This document shows positions 37,926 to 50,709 of a stretch of 64,000 nt of DNA, one piece after another. The notes under the pieces are model-generated. The model had not been told where the DNA came from. It saw nothing but the letters and a program-made list of their open reading frames with translations, and ran no database searches. The translations under genes and the position numbers were made by a program. Within the stretch, counting starts at the first letter, position 1, and each line of letters opens with the position of its first letter. The DNA is from Chamaecyparis obtusa (Eukaryota > Streptophyta > Pinopsida > Cupressales > Cupressaceae), in assembly GCA_027943335.1 (NCBI GenBank), contig BSBK01001159.1:372001-436000 (forward strand). The letters are read 5' to 3'.

Positions 37926-38028
37926 TGTTGAGGTTTTAGGATCATTAAAATGTAATAGCACTATCTCATTGTATGTGTTTTCCAAATGCAACAATCTCTT
38001 GCATTTATATTAAGAATGAGCCAAGAAG

Positions 38029-38055
38029 AGACATGTCCCTTCATGGGACATGTCT
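38029..38055. repeat. 11 bp hairpin in the LTR (right copy)
   Basis: Same dyad as 35973-35999, unchanged. Confidence 0.8.
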
Positions 38056-38080
38056 ATTCATTATTATGTTATTAATATAA

Positions 38081-38127
<47 letters not shown>

Positions 38128-38272
38128 CTCTTGAGTATTATACTAATTTCTCTAATATTTACATAATAATAATAATATATATTTTTTCAATTTAACTATT
38201 TAGTTATTATGAGAATAATTACAATCTAACTTTATATATACATATATATCAATGTATATAGTAATATCAATT

Positions 38273-38609
<337 letters not shown>

Positions 38610-39941
38610 CATTTCTCATCATAATCATATAGTCAATATTATTTATTTGAGCGATGCCACAAACATCAATAGAAAGAAAAGGAAAAAGATGAAGGGAAAA
38701 AAGAAGAGAAACATGAGAAGAAAAAAGAAAAGAAGTAAGAAGGGGAAAGATAGAAAAAGAAGATAAAACATATGACACCACCACAACACAATCTGATGCA
38801 AAGAAGGCATCTACTATTAAGGGAAAATCTAAAAAGTGAAAGCATGAAAAAGAGGTTGATGTAAGCCAACATATTGTTATTCCCAAGGTTGATATCTCAA
38901 CCATGAGTCCAAAGGAACTCTCGGAGTTTGGAGATCTATCGAAGAGAAAGGCTACATAGGACAAGCTGATAGCAAAGAAGCTAAAGAATGATGTTTGAGA
39001 CAATTTCAAAGATATTTTGAATCAAATTGTACCAGAGGCTAATATAAATGAAAAAGGAGACATTTATAGTCAATTGAGAGAACTAGTAAATCAAATAAAC
39101 TAGCTTGGTACCAAGTCATCATAATATATACTGCATGTGCACAAGAAGAAAATGGAGACTAAAATGATTGAATAACTCCTTCAATCAGTTGCACTGGATA
39201 AGGTAACTCTTTTTGAGTTAGTTCAGGAATTGGAGAATGAACTAAAAAATATTCTTTTATTATTTCAACAAATTTGTTTAATTTCACATTTTACTAAAGA
39301 TATCAAAGAGAAGTATGATAATGTGGAAAAGGATCTCACCACTCAACATTTATCAAAAGCTTCCACTGAGCCTAATTCTTTCAAAGAATATTATGAAAGG
39401 TTGAATCACTTAATGAGAGTGCAATATGAGCTAAGAAAATAGGAGAATCAGATAATAATGGATCTATTGGAACTCCAAACATTTTTGATGCCACATATTG
39501 AATCATTGCAAAAATAGGTACATAAGGCCAAAGACTTAGTCAACACACTAAATGTTAGTGCTATGGATAGTATGGTGAGTTTGACTACTGATTTAAGTGA
39601 GAAAATCATAGCATTATAGACACTAAAGGATACATGGAAGGCATCACTGAAGGATGCTCATGACAGGTATAAAACTATTTTTGACAAGATCCCTCCATCA
39701 GATAAAGAGTAAGTTACTATTTTGGCATTTTTGTTAAAAAAGGGGGAAATATGTAAATATGTATAAAAAGCAAAAAGGAGAAATATAGTATATGAATAAA
39801 GAGGAAGAAGCAATATATGGATAGATATGATTCATGAAGTAATACTTCAGGGGGAGTAATAATTTTACTGAGGAATATGGATATATGCACAAGGATAATT
39901 TTTTTGATGACTTTGAAGGTTTTTAACAAAGATACCAAACT

Positions 39942-39959
39942 AATGCCAAAGGGGGAGAT
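39942..39959 (+). other. Polypurine tract of the ORF2-family element
   Basis: GCCAAAGGGGGAGAT directly before the 3' LTR start TGATACTCC. Confidence 0.8.
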
Positions 39960-40585
39960 TGATACTCCTAAGAGTTATTTGTTTTTCATTAGTTATGAGG
40001 AAGTCACATTGATTGTCAAAGTCATTCAGTAAAGAAGGAAAGTCAAGTCGATAAAGCACATGAGCTATTCGGTAAAAGGAGATAAGGGAATAGGTAATTT
40101 CAGTAAAGGAAAAGCAAGTTTAGACACCGAGCAAGATAGAACCAAACACCGAGTTATACCAAGCTACAACATCAACCAAACCGAGAAGATGAGATAGTTA
40201 CCAAGTAAGAGGAAAATGTGTTACCAAGCATAGTAGGCTGACACAAGGAGAATCTTTAGATACATTAAAAAAGGACACTAAAAAAAATGGTTTACAAATC
40301 TCAAGGATATTTTATGACAAAGCATTAGAGATTTAAATATGATGATTATGCATGATTACAAGGTGAGACCTACGAATGACAATTAAATAGGTTATATGCA
40401 TTGGAGGAGTAATTAATGCTAGTGCCTCTTGAAGAGATGATTCTAGAACATATAACACCACTTCTAGAATTTTATATAAATGAATCAGAGTGTGAAGATC
40501 AAGTACGCATGTGAGAATGAGATTTGCATGTGTGAAGCAAAGATTGCAGATAGAAGGTGAAGAGCAGAGAAGCCACCGAGTAAAA
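39960..40585 (+). repeat. Truncated 3' LTR
   Basis: Aligns with the first half of 30406-31650 and stops near GCCACCGAGTAA, at about 40585. The second half is not found downstream of the LINE, so it was deleted rather than merely separated. Confidence 0.75.
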
Positions 40586-40759
40586 ACTTATGAATTGGAA
40601 TAAAATTGTTCAAGCATATACGAGGAGGATTTCCAACTTGATCAACGTAATACCATAGATGATATTATGGCAATGGATGTCAAATCTATTCAACTTAGTG
40701 CTGTGGAGGGTTAGAATAAAAAGGACATTCTATTGAAAGATGATTATGCTCATAATGAA

Positions 40760-40975
40760 AGGTAGACATAACCAAATATTAAGACTTTTGATTTCTCTCA
40801 AACCCTTTCTATTGCACAAACACCAACAATACTCAAAGAAGAAACAAAAAAGTCAAAGACTAGAAGGAAATCAAAAAGTGCAAAGGCTAGAGAGGAGATT
40901 GATGCACGTATTTAGTCTACTTTGGATGGGAAATTCTCATCATGCAAGAGAATGACAAGGAGAACTAAGGGTTAT
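40760..40975 (+). pseudogene. LINE ORF1 C-terminal remnant
   Basis: A Lys/Arg-rich stretch just before the endonuclease (strings such as ETKKSKTRRKSKSAKARE), broken by a stop. By position and composition it is the end of the LINE RNA-binding ORF1; no zinc knuckle is left. Confidence 0.4.
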
Positions 40976-40980
40976 CCTTG

Positions 40981-41510
40981 TTAGTAATGTATATCGTTAC
41001 ATGGAATGTAAGAGGTTTAAATGCCTTTGACAAAAGAAAGAGGATCAAGCAACAACTGGATTTTGCAAAAGGTGATATTATTTTACTTCAAGAAACTAAG
41101 TTATCAGAAGAATTCTATGGGAAAACCTTAGGAAAATGGGCATTATGGAAATCTTCTCACGTTCAAGGGACAAGGGCATCAGGTGGTCTTACCACTTTGT
41201 GGAATCATAAAAATGTTCAAGGACAAATTATTGGACAAGACTTTAATTAGAAATGATTGAAGATGGTTAGTTTTGATCTATCTTTCATGATTTTGAATAT
41301 TTATGGTCCTACATCTATTCAAGCCAAAAATTATTTGCGGTGTATATTGACTAATCTTATTCAACAAGATGAGGATCAAAATTTCATAATTGGAGGTGAT
41401 TTTAATGTGATTTTGTCCCCTCATGATAAGATGGGTGGTATATGCCCCCAACAAGAACAATGCAGGACTTTTCATCTTTCCTTATAGATAATAATCTTCT
41501 GGACATTGTC
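40981..41510 (+). pseudogene. LINE endonuclease domain
   Basis: Starts YIVTWNVRGLN, then LLQETKLSE (the metal-binding Glu), SGGLTTLW, NIYGPTS and GGDFNVILSPHDK (catalytic Asp and Asn). These are the Exo_endo_phos motifs that nick target DNA for reverse transcription. A TAG near 41249 splits the frame after GQDFN, and the distal SDH motif is visible only in a shifted frame near 41650. Confidence 0.8.
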
Positions 41511-42279
41511 CCCTAGAATGGAAACTTTACATGGAAAAATAGAATATATGGATTCCTGCAAATTGCTGAGAGGTTAGACGGGTTTTTTATTCCTCATTGT
41601 TGGAAACTACAAGTTTCTTTTTCATAAAAAAATTTAACATTTCCAAATTCAGATCACTTCTCACTTCTCTTTCATTTTAATTGGAATAATTCATCTCATG
41701 AGTATAAATTTGGGTCATCCTTTAAGTTTGAACATATTTGGTTCATACATCCACACTTTCATGGTCTTTTGAAACAATGGTGGGTAAGTGCTCCTTTCTG
41801 TAGAGGCACCAAAATGTTCCAATTCTAAAAAAAGATCAGGTTTGTCAAAAAATAGATTAAGGAATGGAATGAGAAATTATTTAAGAACATTTTTGTCCAA
41901 AAATTTGTTATCAATAAGTAGCTTGCAAAGATAAATCAGCACATTATTCTACATGGTCTAGATGTCACTACTTATGAGAAACAAATATCCTTCTAGGAGG
42001 ATTGGGAGGAGTTATGCAAGCATAAAGAAGAGTACTGGAGGCAAAAATCAAGGGAGGTGTGGCTCAAGGATGGGGACATAAATACTAAATAACTCCATGC
42101 TTATGCAAAACACAAAAGAGCTGCTAATGCCATTTTCTCCATTAAGGATTTTGAAATGGGCAATATGATAGAAATTTCTCAAGGCATTCAGGCTAAAGGA
42201 ATCAAGTTTTTTAAAAGTCTATTAGATCCTACACCCCCAATCCCTCCTTGAGATGTTTTAACCAACAAATTTAAGATTC

Positions 42280-43960
42280 CATTCCATGTTTAATCACATA
42301 AGAAGACAATAGGAGTTTGTTGGCTCCCTTTACTCTTCAAGAAGTGCATAAGGTTGTGTTTTCTTTTCCCCCAAAAAAGGCTCCAGGTCCAAATGGGTTC
42401 ACATATTTATTTTTTTAGAAGTGATGGGATGTCATCCATTGGGATTTACTAGCAGCTATGGAAGAATATAGGAGAAATGCATCAATTCTCAAATGCTTCA
42501 ATACAACCAACATTGCCATTATTCGTAAAATTAAATGTCCTAATACTTTTGCAGATTTTCGCCCCATTTCTCTTTGCAACACAGTGAACAAGATAATAAA
42601 TAAAGCAATATATTTAAGGTTGAAAAATATAATACCTTAAATTATTTCCCTTGAGAAAGGGGGTTTTGTTCCATGGAGGGAAACTATGGAAGATGCTTTG
42701 GTTGCCCATGAGGTCCTTCACTCTAATAATACCAATCAACAATCAAACTTTGTAATTAAGTTGGATATGATGAAGGCCTGTGATCGGGTCAATTGATCAT
42801 TCTTGTTTAAATTCCTACATAAATTTGGATATTCAAGTAAGTTGTGTAAGTGGATTAAGGCATACATTACATGAAATTGGTTTTGGTTGCTGATTAATGG
42901 TCATCCCTCTGGTTTCTTTTCTTCAACCCAAGGGGTCAGAAAATGTGATCCTTTATCACCAATTCTCTTTATCATTATGGCTGAGGCTATTAGTAGAACC
43001 ATTAGGCACATTTCTAATGTTGGTCTTTGGAAAGATGCTCATATTAAAGGTACATCAATTTCTATAACACATTCTTTCTTTGTTGATTATACTCTCTTAT
43101 TTGGTAAATCTAGCATTAAGGAGACAAAGCAAATTAAAAAAAAATAGTTGACTTGTACACTTCAATCTCAAGTTAGAAAGTCAATGCCAATAAGTCAAAT
43201 ATTTTTGTGTTTAATACAAATGGGATTATATGAAATAAGATTATTAGCATTTTTGGTTTCCCAATTGAACATTTACCTTCCACCTACCTTGGTATCCCCT
43301 TCTTTGTTGGGGAAAATAAAACCACTTATTGGACTGCCATTATTGAAAGGATTAAGAGTAGAACTTTACCTCGGAAGGCTAGGTGGCTCTCGTTATTAGG
43401 AAAGATTCTCCTTATCAAGATAATATTATCTACAATGCATAATTATTACATGTTAGTCCTCAAAGCTCTGTCTTCAGTGAATCAACAAATTGAAAAACTT
43501 ATTAGGAATTTTCTTTGGAAGGGAAACATCTCAGATGAGAAGAAGATACCTCTTGTATCCCTAAATAATATGGCTTAGGAGAAAACTTCTTGAGGTGTTG
43601 GGTTACATAATTTATCACTTCAAAATATGGCATTTTGAAGTAAATTGGTTTGACAAATTTATTATAAGCCATAGTCTAAGTGGTGTCAAATAATGCAAGG
43701 AAAATAATTGGATAATAATAGTCCAAATCATATCTTTTCTATATTTAACCCACCCAAAGGATCAACTATTTGGAATTTCATGCTAAATTCAAGGGACTTT
43801 GTTGGTAAATTTATTTCATGGGAAGTGAATAATGGTGTAAATGTGAATTTTTGGATAGACTCATGGAATAGGTTGCCTCATTTACAATAAACTGCTCAAA
43901 TTTAAGAGGTTATGGATATCAAAGTGAACCGATGGGGTTTTGGTTTACTAGATTATGTCT
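42280..43960 (+). pseudogene. LINE reverse transcriptase domain
   Basis: KAPGPNGF (near 42380), FADFRPISLCN (near 42560), GGFVPWRETMEDALVAHEVL, KLDMMKACDRVN (near 42765), QGVRKCDPLSPILFIIMAEA (near 42935) and FVDYTLLFG (near 43080). The last is the active-site block, where the usual YADD has become VDYT, so one catalytic Asp is lost. Then comes the thumb-like region with GIP and RTLPRKARWLSLLGK (near 43350) and the W-rich region to 43900. Several stops and shifts; not functional. Confidence 0.85.
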
Positions 43961-43999
43961 CTTATGTAGACATTTTTCTAGGAAAAATGACATGGAAAT

Positions 44000-44770
44000 A
44001 TTCCTCTGATCTGCCTCTTAATTGACATCAACTCTCACTCCTTCAGACCATGTTTGCAGAATGAAGAGTATCATCTCTAATCGAGAGGATAAGTTATTTT
44101 GGGCACCATCAAATGATGGAAACAATTCTTTTAAGGAAGGCTATAAGGCTTTACAACAACTAGATTGTAGTAAAAGTCATAGTAGGGCTTATTCCTTCTA
44201 CTGGAACAATATTGTTTTGCCAAAATGAGGTTGCTTTGCATGGCTAGCATTAAGGAAGAGAATTCTAACTAGTGATAAGCTTGACAAGATAGGTATTTCA
44301 CAACCCTTCAAATATGTGTTATGTGATGAAGATTTTGAATCTACAGGTCACTTTCTCTTAAATTATAATTTTGCAAGTCAATGTTGGTCTTTTACTCTCA
44401 AAAAGCTAAATTTTTCAATGCCATTACCAAATAATTTATGGGATTTGTTTGAGTCTTGGACAGTTCTTTTTTCAAAGTCACTTTTTTCTTGTTTGTGGAA
44501 ATGTATTCTAACAACAGTAGTTTGGGCAATTTGGTGGGAAAGGAATAAAATAATTTTTCATCATGAATCTTCTTCAATTGAAAGGATTCTTGATTGTTTG
44601 GAAAAATCAATTTTGGAGATAGTTAATTCTAATATTTCTAATATTAGATTCAATCATTATTTCTCTCCGTGGGATGGGATTATTGTCAAAGAATGGAAAA
44701 ATATTTCTATGCCTATAGGTACAATTCCTAATTGGAGATCCATTCATAAGATTGACAGATTTGTTGTTAA
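44000..44770 (+). pseudogene. LINE zf-RVT region
   Basis: Includes WAPSNDGNNSFKEGYKAL, CFAWLALRKRILTSDKL and then VLCDEDFESTGHFLLN, the degenerate Cys/His motif that follows reverse transcriptase in plant LINEs; the usual C-x2-C has lost a Cys. It ends with VVWAIWWERNKIIFHHE, also standard for this family. Confidence 0.75.
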
Positions 44771-44774
44771 ATGA

Positions 44775-45250
44775 CACCCTCCATTTCAAGACTTTCCTAA
44801 ATTAAATTTTGATGGTTCTTCCAGAGGAAGTCTCAGAAAGTTGGATATCTAAATTTGTATTAGAGATTGTCTTGGTAATGTAAAAGCAATTAAGACATCA
44901 CCCATACCTCTAGGTAGAAATAATTTGGCAGAAGTGCACACTCTTTTGGCAGGCTTGGTTTTGAAAAAAACTTGGAGGTTTTTCAAAAATCCAAATTGAG
45001 GGGGATTTACTAGTCATTATTAATGTTTGCATTACTCAATCAACTACAAACTGGTAGATTTATTATATTATGCACCAAGAATGGGACCTAATGGATTCCT
45101 TTCAAAAACATAATGTATCACATACCCTTTAAGAAGGAAATAGGGTTTCGTATTTATTGGAAAATTTGGGTGTGATGATCATTTTATCAAGTCGTTTACT
45201 CCAGAACATGAATTTAAATCTCTCCCTCAGTTGAAAGAATTGGCATATTT
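44775..45250 (+). pseudogene. LINE RNase H domain
   Basis: Begins LNFDGSSRGS (first catalytic Asp), then IRDCLGNV and a run equivalent to the AEVHTLLAGL helix with the catalytic Glu. Further motifs are broken by stops and a frameshift near 44980. It would remove the RNA strand during element copying. Confidence 0.7.
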
Positions 45251-45339
45251 TGAAATGGTTGATCAAATATGTTAAAGGGTCACCTTCTGTTTATCTGGAA
45301 ATATGAATGGATGTAATAATTATTGAATAATCACATATT

Positions 45340-45990
45340 TAAGGGATGTTTCAGGTTTGGTTTGGTCTTGACAGCTCACAGGATGATTTATTTTCCCACT
45401 GATGTTTCTAGTCAACCATTTTAGGATTAGATTGGTTTCATTTATCCACATGGATATGATCATAGTTTTAGGAGTTGGGGAAATGATTGTGAAAGATCAC
45501 GAGCATGAAAAATATCTCCTTATTATGGTGAAGGCTTGTTTGATGATTACAATAGTACATCATATCATTTATTAATGGGACAGTTTGAAGATATATCTAA
45601 AGTGGATATTTACTTTGCACGCTCCAAACTTCTCTTTGATGTCGATTCACATAGTAGTTTTTATCTTTACAAAGATGGCCTTTATTTGTTATGTGAGTTT
45701 TGTGTTAATGCAGTTGCAAGTAGTGCATACAATTTTAAAGCTTCAAATGATGACCTTCATGTCATAAGCTGGGTCTCTTGATGTAGTAAGGTGTTTATGA
45801 TTTGTAGTCTGTTGAGTAGTAAAATGGAGGATCACGCTAATGCTTGTTCTCCATGCAAATATTATAGGTATTTTCATTGGGAATATCTTCCTTGGAATTG
45901 TAGAATCCTTTTGAAAGTGGAAGATTCAAAAACTTCTTTTTCTGAACATATCGATGACCATTCTTTGGACCAAATTTTTAATTTGTAGTC
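45340..45990 (+). pseudogene. Unrecognised relict ORF after the LINE
   Basis: One frame reads for about 215 codons with only four stops: TAG twice near 45422-45430, and TGA near 45509 and 45780. Both TAGs fit former Gln codons. Strings include TAHRMIYFPTDVSS, GYDHSFRSWGND, PYYGEGLFDDYNSTSYHLL, KLLFDVDSHSSFYLYKDGLY and YFHWEYLPWNCRILL. It is rich in aromatic residues and looks like a folded, once-coding domain. I do not know the family. It may be a captured host exon, a C-terminal extension of the LINE, or part of another element. Confidence 0.4.
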
Positions 45991-46094
45991 TGTTCATATT
46001 TTTCGAGTGGTAAGAAATTTCATTGGAGATGAAATTATGTATCCCTAGGTAAAATGGTGCATCTTTCAAATGGTGCATCTTTCTCAATTAAAAT

Positions 46095-46780
46095 GGTCCA
46101 TTAGTGACAACCCTAAAATGAGAATTAAAGCTATTAGATTGCACAATTCAAGCCTCTTTTAAAGAAAACTATGCTTAATTATGTTAAAAATATGATTCTA
46201 GCTCAAATTTTCTATAACTTGGATGCAATTCTCAAATGTGTTGATTCTTTTCTCCTGATTTTAGCCCTCTATAGATTTTAGCAAGCATAGGGGGTGAATT
46301 TGATTTAATCATGGTTGAGTTAAGGTTAAATCCATGGTTTCAAATATGGGGACAATTTAAATATTTTTTCCTCAAAGCTTGGGACAATGAGACAAAATGA
46401 GTGGTCAAGATGCTCTCACCTTATGAGTGATTGAGATTCAATTTTGGCTTGATCCATGTGAGTCCAATCCTTAATTCCTATTGGTTGAGGTAATTTCCTC
46501 CCATGTGGTGGGTGAGGGAAATTAGGGATTAATTAATTGAATTTAATTGATTTCTTTAGCCATGTGTACCCCTTGAATGAGTTGATTTGATTTTAATTGA
46601 ACCATATAATTAATTAGATTAATTGCACAATTAATTGATTTCTTTGATTTAATTGATTTATTTGATCAATTAGCTTTTGATTTTTAATTAATATTTTATT
46701 TTGGCTTGATTGCAATTAATGCCTTGATTTTGCCTTAGTTTCTCACTTGAATTGATCTTGACCATTTTTAGGTGTCTACA
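46095..46780 (+). repeat. Possible LTR-like block
   Basis: Starts TGACAACCCTAAAATGAG and ends CCATTTTTAGGTGTCTACA. The end resembles that of the solo LTR at 26418 (CCATTTTAGGGTGCATACA). No partner copy and no flanking duplication was found, so this is tentative. The middle is AT-rich with repeated TTAATTGA words. Confidence 0.3.
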
Positions 46781-47286
46781 AATACCCCTCTTTGAATTGA
46801 TGTGTGAAGCACATTGGTTCAAAGAATGTCCAATATCCTGATGCAGATTCCTGATGTTTGATTTGATTTCAATGATAGATGCAGATTCCCTAGTGAAATC
46901 CTGATTGATTGATAGTCTCGATGGTCGCTTTGATGATGGGTCCTTGATGTGATGCCTATTTTGATATGATTTGCTAATTTAGATGCCCCACTGATGAATT
47001 TGAATTTTTTTACATTTGAATGATTGTGCCACTAATTTTATTATATTGATGATGATCCAAGTGTATTCCCTCTCGAAAATGAAATGAAATTTGATTTTGG
47101 TGAAAAGTTTCACGTTTTTGATCAATTTCATTGAATATTTTCAATTTTACGGTGATTTCAATTTTATTTATAATAATGTTTTAATGATGATCTGATAACA
47201 AATGCCCTTGATTTGGTTGATTTGGTGCTCAATTTTGACCTTGGGTCAATTTTATGCTAAAAAGGCCCCTTTTTAGGTCAAATGGC

Positions 47287-47294
47287 TATATATA
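47287..47294 (+). promoter_or_regulatory. TATA box of the PMD gene relic
   Basis: TATATATA followed by GGGG, 80 bases before the ATG at 47374. The spacing is right for a plant promoter with a short 5' UTR of about 50 bases. Confidence 0.5.
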
Positions 47295-47373
47295 GGGGTA
47301 AAAAGTCAATTTTACTATTCATTTTCACCTTTCACTTTCACTTTTTACCCTCCACCTTTTTTGAGCTCTGACG

Positions 47374-47448
47374 ATGGTGGTGTCATACAGAGAGCATAGA
47401 TTCAAGCGTGGTCACCGATACCAGTGCCCATTGGACTACGGACCTCCG
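47374..47448 (+). pseudogene. Putative exon 1 of the PMD gene relic
   Basis: ATG followed by 25 open codons (MVVSYREHRFKRGHRY...), ending CCTCCG/GTGAGT with a strong 5' splice site. The basic, aromatic start followed by a Pro/Leu-containing stretch resembles N-termini of plant mobile domain proteins in general character only. The exon call rests on the TATA box, the ATG, the open frame and the splice site lying in the right order. Confidence 0.45.
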
Positions 47449-48168
47449 GTGAGTACCCCTGAAAACCTTTTTTGTCAATTTATTGCATTTAATTTTGAAA
47501 AAAATAGATTTTTCTAGGCAAAACTATATTTTTTTTTCCAAATTTAAATGAAATAATGCATTTAAGGTTTTTAATAGCGCATACAATAGTGTTTTAGTGC
47601 ATCCACACTTTTTAGTAGTGCGTTTAAGCACAAACCCTAGGTTAGGTTTTTGCATTTTAACAGTCCTTTAGCGCATATGAAAAGCTCTACACAAATGATA
47701 CTTTATGTAGCGCGCACACTTGTTTCTTATAATGCATTCAAAATTTAGTAGTGCGTACACCTTGCTTTAGCACGTATGATCTTTTTGATAGCATGTTTAA
47801 GCAATTTAATAGCGCATTTGCCTTTTAGCGTGTACGAGCTCTTTAGTAGCGCGTACACCCTTTTTTGAAAATTTTAGCACTTTCAGTCAGTTGTCCTGCT
47901 TGATTGTTTACATTGATCTGTTAATTGGCTTGAATGATGAGTCCTATGATAAAATAAGTTGCTTGGTGTTGGTTCTGATCATGTGATGATGAATTTTGAT
48001 TATCAATCCTGATTGGTTGGTTTGATTATGATGATGAATTTTTTGTCCTCTTTGAATAGAATTAGGAAAATTGATGATGGTTTGATAGGTTTTAGGATGT
48101 CGATGGACTTGTGATGATTCAACATTTAATGATTTAATTACTAATGTAGTGTTAACTTGCTTCTGCAG
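47449..48168 (+). other. Putative intron with TAGYRCRT-type repeats
   Basis: 720 bases from GTGAGT to TTGCTTCTGCAG, T-rich as plant introns are, and phase 0. Between about 47573 and 47870 it has about twelve spaced copies of a short motif (variants TAGCGCAT, TAGCGCGTAC, TAGTGCGTTT). Confidence 0.45.
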
Positions 48169-49129
48169 GCTCCCCTTTGGAAGTTAGCCATCTAAGGGTT
48201 GTATCCATGGCCATTGGAGATGATTGATGATTTGACTAGGCAAGAGAATTGACTAATTGGATGCCATGGGCTTTCATTTCTACTCGCTATACTCTGATTT
48301 CGAGTGAATTGAGGACTATTGCTAGCTATGGTAGAGAGATGGCACTCTGACCATAACACCTTCCACTTGCCACTAGGGGAGATGACCATCACTCTCGAGG
48401 ATGTATACCATCTTCTTTGGATTCTCACACATGGAGATATAGTATATTATGGTCAAGTGTACGATGGTACATTCTATAGACGTCTATTTGGTGATCCCAC
48501 TATCGAAGATGAGAGTGTTCTCTAGGCACAGTTTACATCATTTCCTATTCTTCCCATAGTACTAGGAGTACTGGTTGGTGGTTTCTTGCTTCCTGACTGA
48601 TAGGGTCATAGTTTTACGGTTGAATGGGGTCACATCTTAGAGGACATGATTAGCCATCCTCACAAATTTGATTAGGGTTCATGTGTCCTAGCACAATTGT
48701 ACCATGAGATGCATGATGTTGTCTATAGACGTGGTGCTGCACTTTCTGTTGCTGCAATATTTATTCAGTTATGGACTTGGGAGCATCTCCCTATCACATG
48801 ACCTATAGCAGTATGATGGTGAGATCTTGGGTGGCTATTTTCTTTTATATATGAGGGTATGGTTGTCCAGGCTCATCTGGGAAAGCTAGATTATTGGTGG
48901 CATCTTATAGATGACTTGGATGAGGTTACATGGAGGCCATATCTTGGGTATGAGAAATGGGTTGAGGATGTGGTTGAGCTTCCCTTTATGTGTACACCCC
49001 ACTAGATGATAGGACATTCTCCATTGATCATAGAGCACTTTTGTTTTGATAGAGTCCTTTGATAGTATGGATGAGTACATGGTATGCCATAGGGGTTGGC
49101 ACTTTATGTGCGGGTACAGGTAGATAGAT

Positions 49130-49134
49130 CCCTC
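49130..49134. repeat. Target-site duplication CCCTC, left copy
   Basis: CCCTC directly before the copia LTR; exact second copy at 56950-56954. Confidence 0.9.
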
Positions 49135-50643
49135 TGATGAACTACAACTGATTGAATACTTGAATGACTAGAAGATCAGTGATTAGAGATCACTGAGTAC
49201 TGAAATGATATGTAAGATAATTAAATCAGTCATTACGTTGTCATTGATGTCAACTAGTTTTGACAGTACTTATCATGATAGTTGCAAATATCTAAACATC
49301 TGTAAAAGAGGAGAAAAGATGAAGAACTGAGATATCTACATGGAGGAAGATGGATATGAATAGATGAGGATAAGGAATACTCTTGGTAACTTATTAATGA
49401 GTCTATGATTTCATACTATTGACTTGATTATGTTACATTAATCTACTATGAAGTTGGAAGCAAAACTTAACAAAGTAGTGTGGTTGGTAAATGAAGCACT
49501 TCAATATACACCGAGCCAGTGTAGTGCATACCGAGCGACAGTATTAATCGAGCTTGTGTTTGCCGACACATTTATTCATTAACCGAGTATGGATGAAAGA
49601 ACTAAATCTTTAGTTTAGCCGACATAAATTGATGAGCTGGAATGTGTATGATTTCAAGGTTGAAGATAAAGTTTGTTATGAGATCCACAGCTAACAAAAT
49701 TTGAAGAAGATCTAAAGGATGGAATTGAAATGAGTTATTAACACATCTGCAGAGCAAGGTTTAAGTGGTAAAATCAATGAAGGAGATTAAGAAGCAAAAT
49801 ATGATGGATGAAAAGAAAATAGTTTAATTGTCTATATAAGAGACATTGGTTTCATTATTGAAACTATGTCGGAAGAAGGAGACTGTAGAAATTTCATGTG
49901 AACACAACTTCATACATGCCTATTCAGACTGGTTGAAAAAGAATTGAACTATAGAATAGTACCAAGCATCAGAGAATTTTTATCGAGGGACAGTAAGTTA
50001 TTGAATATTGAAGAATTGAATTGAAATATTGATCAGAGGATTTTTATGGGCTTAGAATAGATCTGAACATCTGCAAAATCAAGTTGTATTGTAATTAGAT
50101 CACCTACTATTTTAGTTTAACTATTGTAACAGAAAAATCTCTTAACCGAGTGGACTTAACCATCTTATGAATTCCCTATGTCATTCATAGAATGTACATT
50201 GTTATCCTATCAACCCCATAGTGAATGCTGGTTGGATGATAAATGTTAGTCTTAAATCCTCTAACAAGGTCACACCTTACAGTGTGTTTTGTAACCTTTA
50301 ACAGGGTTGGCTCTTCACTGAGCTCACTTCATAAGAGTGAAAAGTATTTTGGGTTACCGGTCCTAGGTGGTTTTTCCCTTAACATGGTTTCCATGTTAAA
50401 TCATTATGTTATGTGTTTATGTGATGATTGCTTTGTTATCATACTACATATTGCATATTTGATTTGGTCGGTAATCATAATGAGTAATTAATTGGTAATT
50501 GGTAAAGGCATAGACAATTTAGTATTTTATGTTACCGAGCTATAGATATTTGCTAAATTTGTTTTAAGTGATACATTTTGTAATTGGGACTATTGGATAA
50601 TTGATCTAACTAATTCATCCCCCCCCTCTCAGTTATTCTAACA
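49135..50643 (+). repeat. 5' LTR of the complete copia element
   Basis: 1509 bp, TGATGAACTACAACTG...TTATTCTAACA. Matches 55447-56949 throughout. Confidence 0.95.
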
Positions 50644-50657
50644 ATTTGTATCAGAGC
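50644..50657 (+). other. Primer binding site, one base changed
   Basis: ATTTGTATCAGAGC directly after the LTR. It matches the initiator tRNA-Met site except that TGG has become TTG. Confidence 0.8.
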
Positions 50658-50709
50658 ATATTGGTTGCTTGGAACAGAGTTTTAAGGACTTTAGTAGAAA
50701 GTTCACAAA

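Larger units (their letters stand above)
40586..45250 (+). mobile_element. Decayed plant LINE (L1-type)
   Basis: A non-LTR retrotransposon with, in order, an ORF1 remnant, an APE-type endonuclease, reverse transcriptase, a zf-RVT domain and an RNase H domain. This domain order is typical of plant L1-like LINEs. It has many stops and frameshifts. It starts abruptly inside an LTR. No clear poly(A) tail or target-site duplication was found, so the 3' limit is approximate. Confidence 0.8.
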
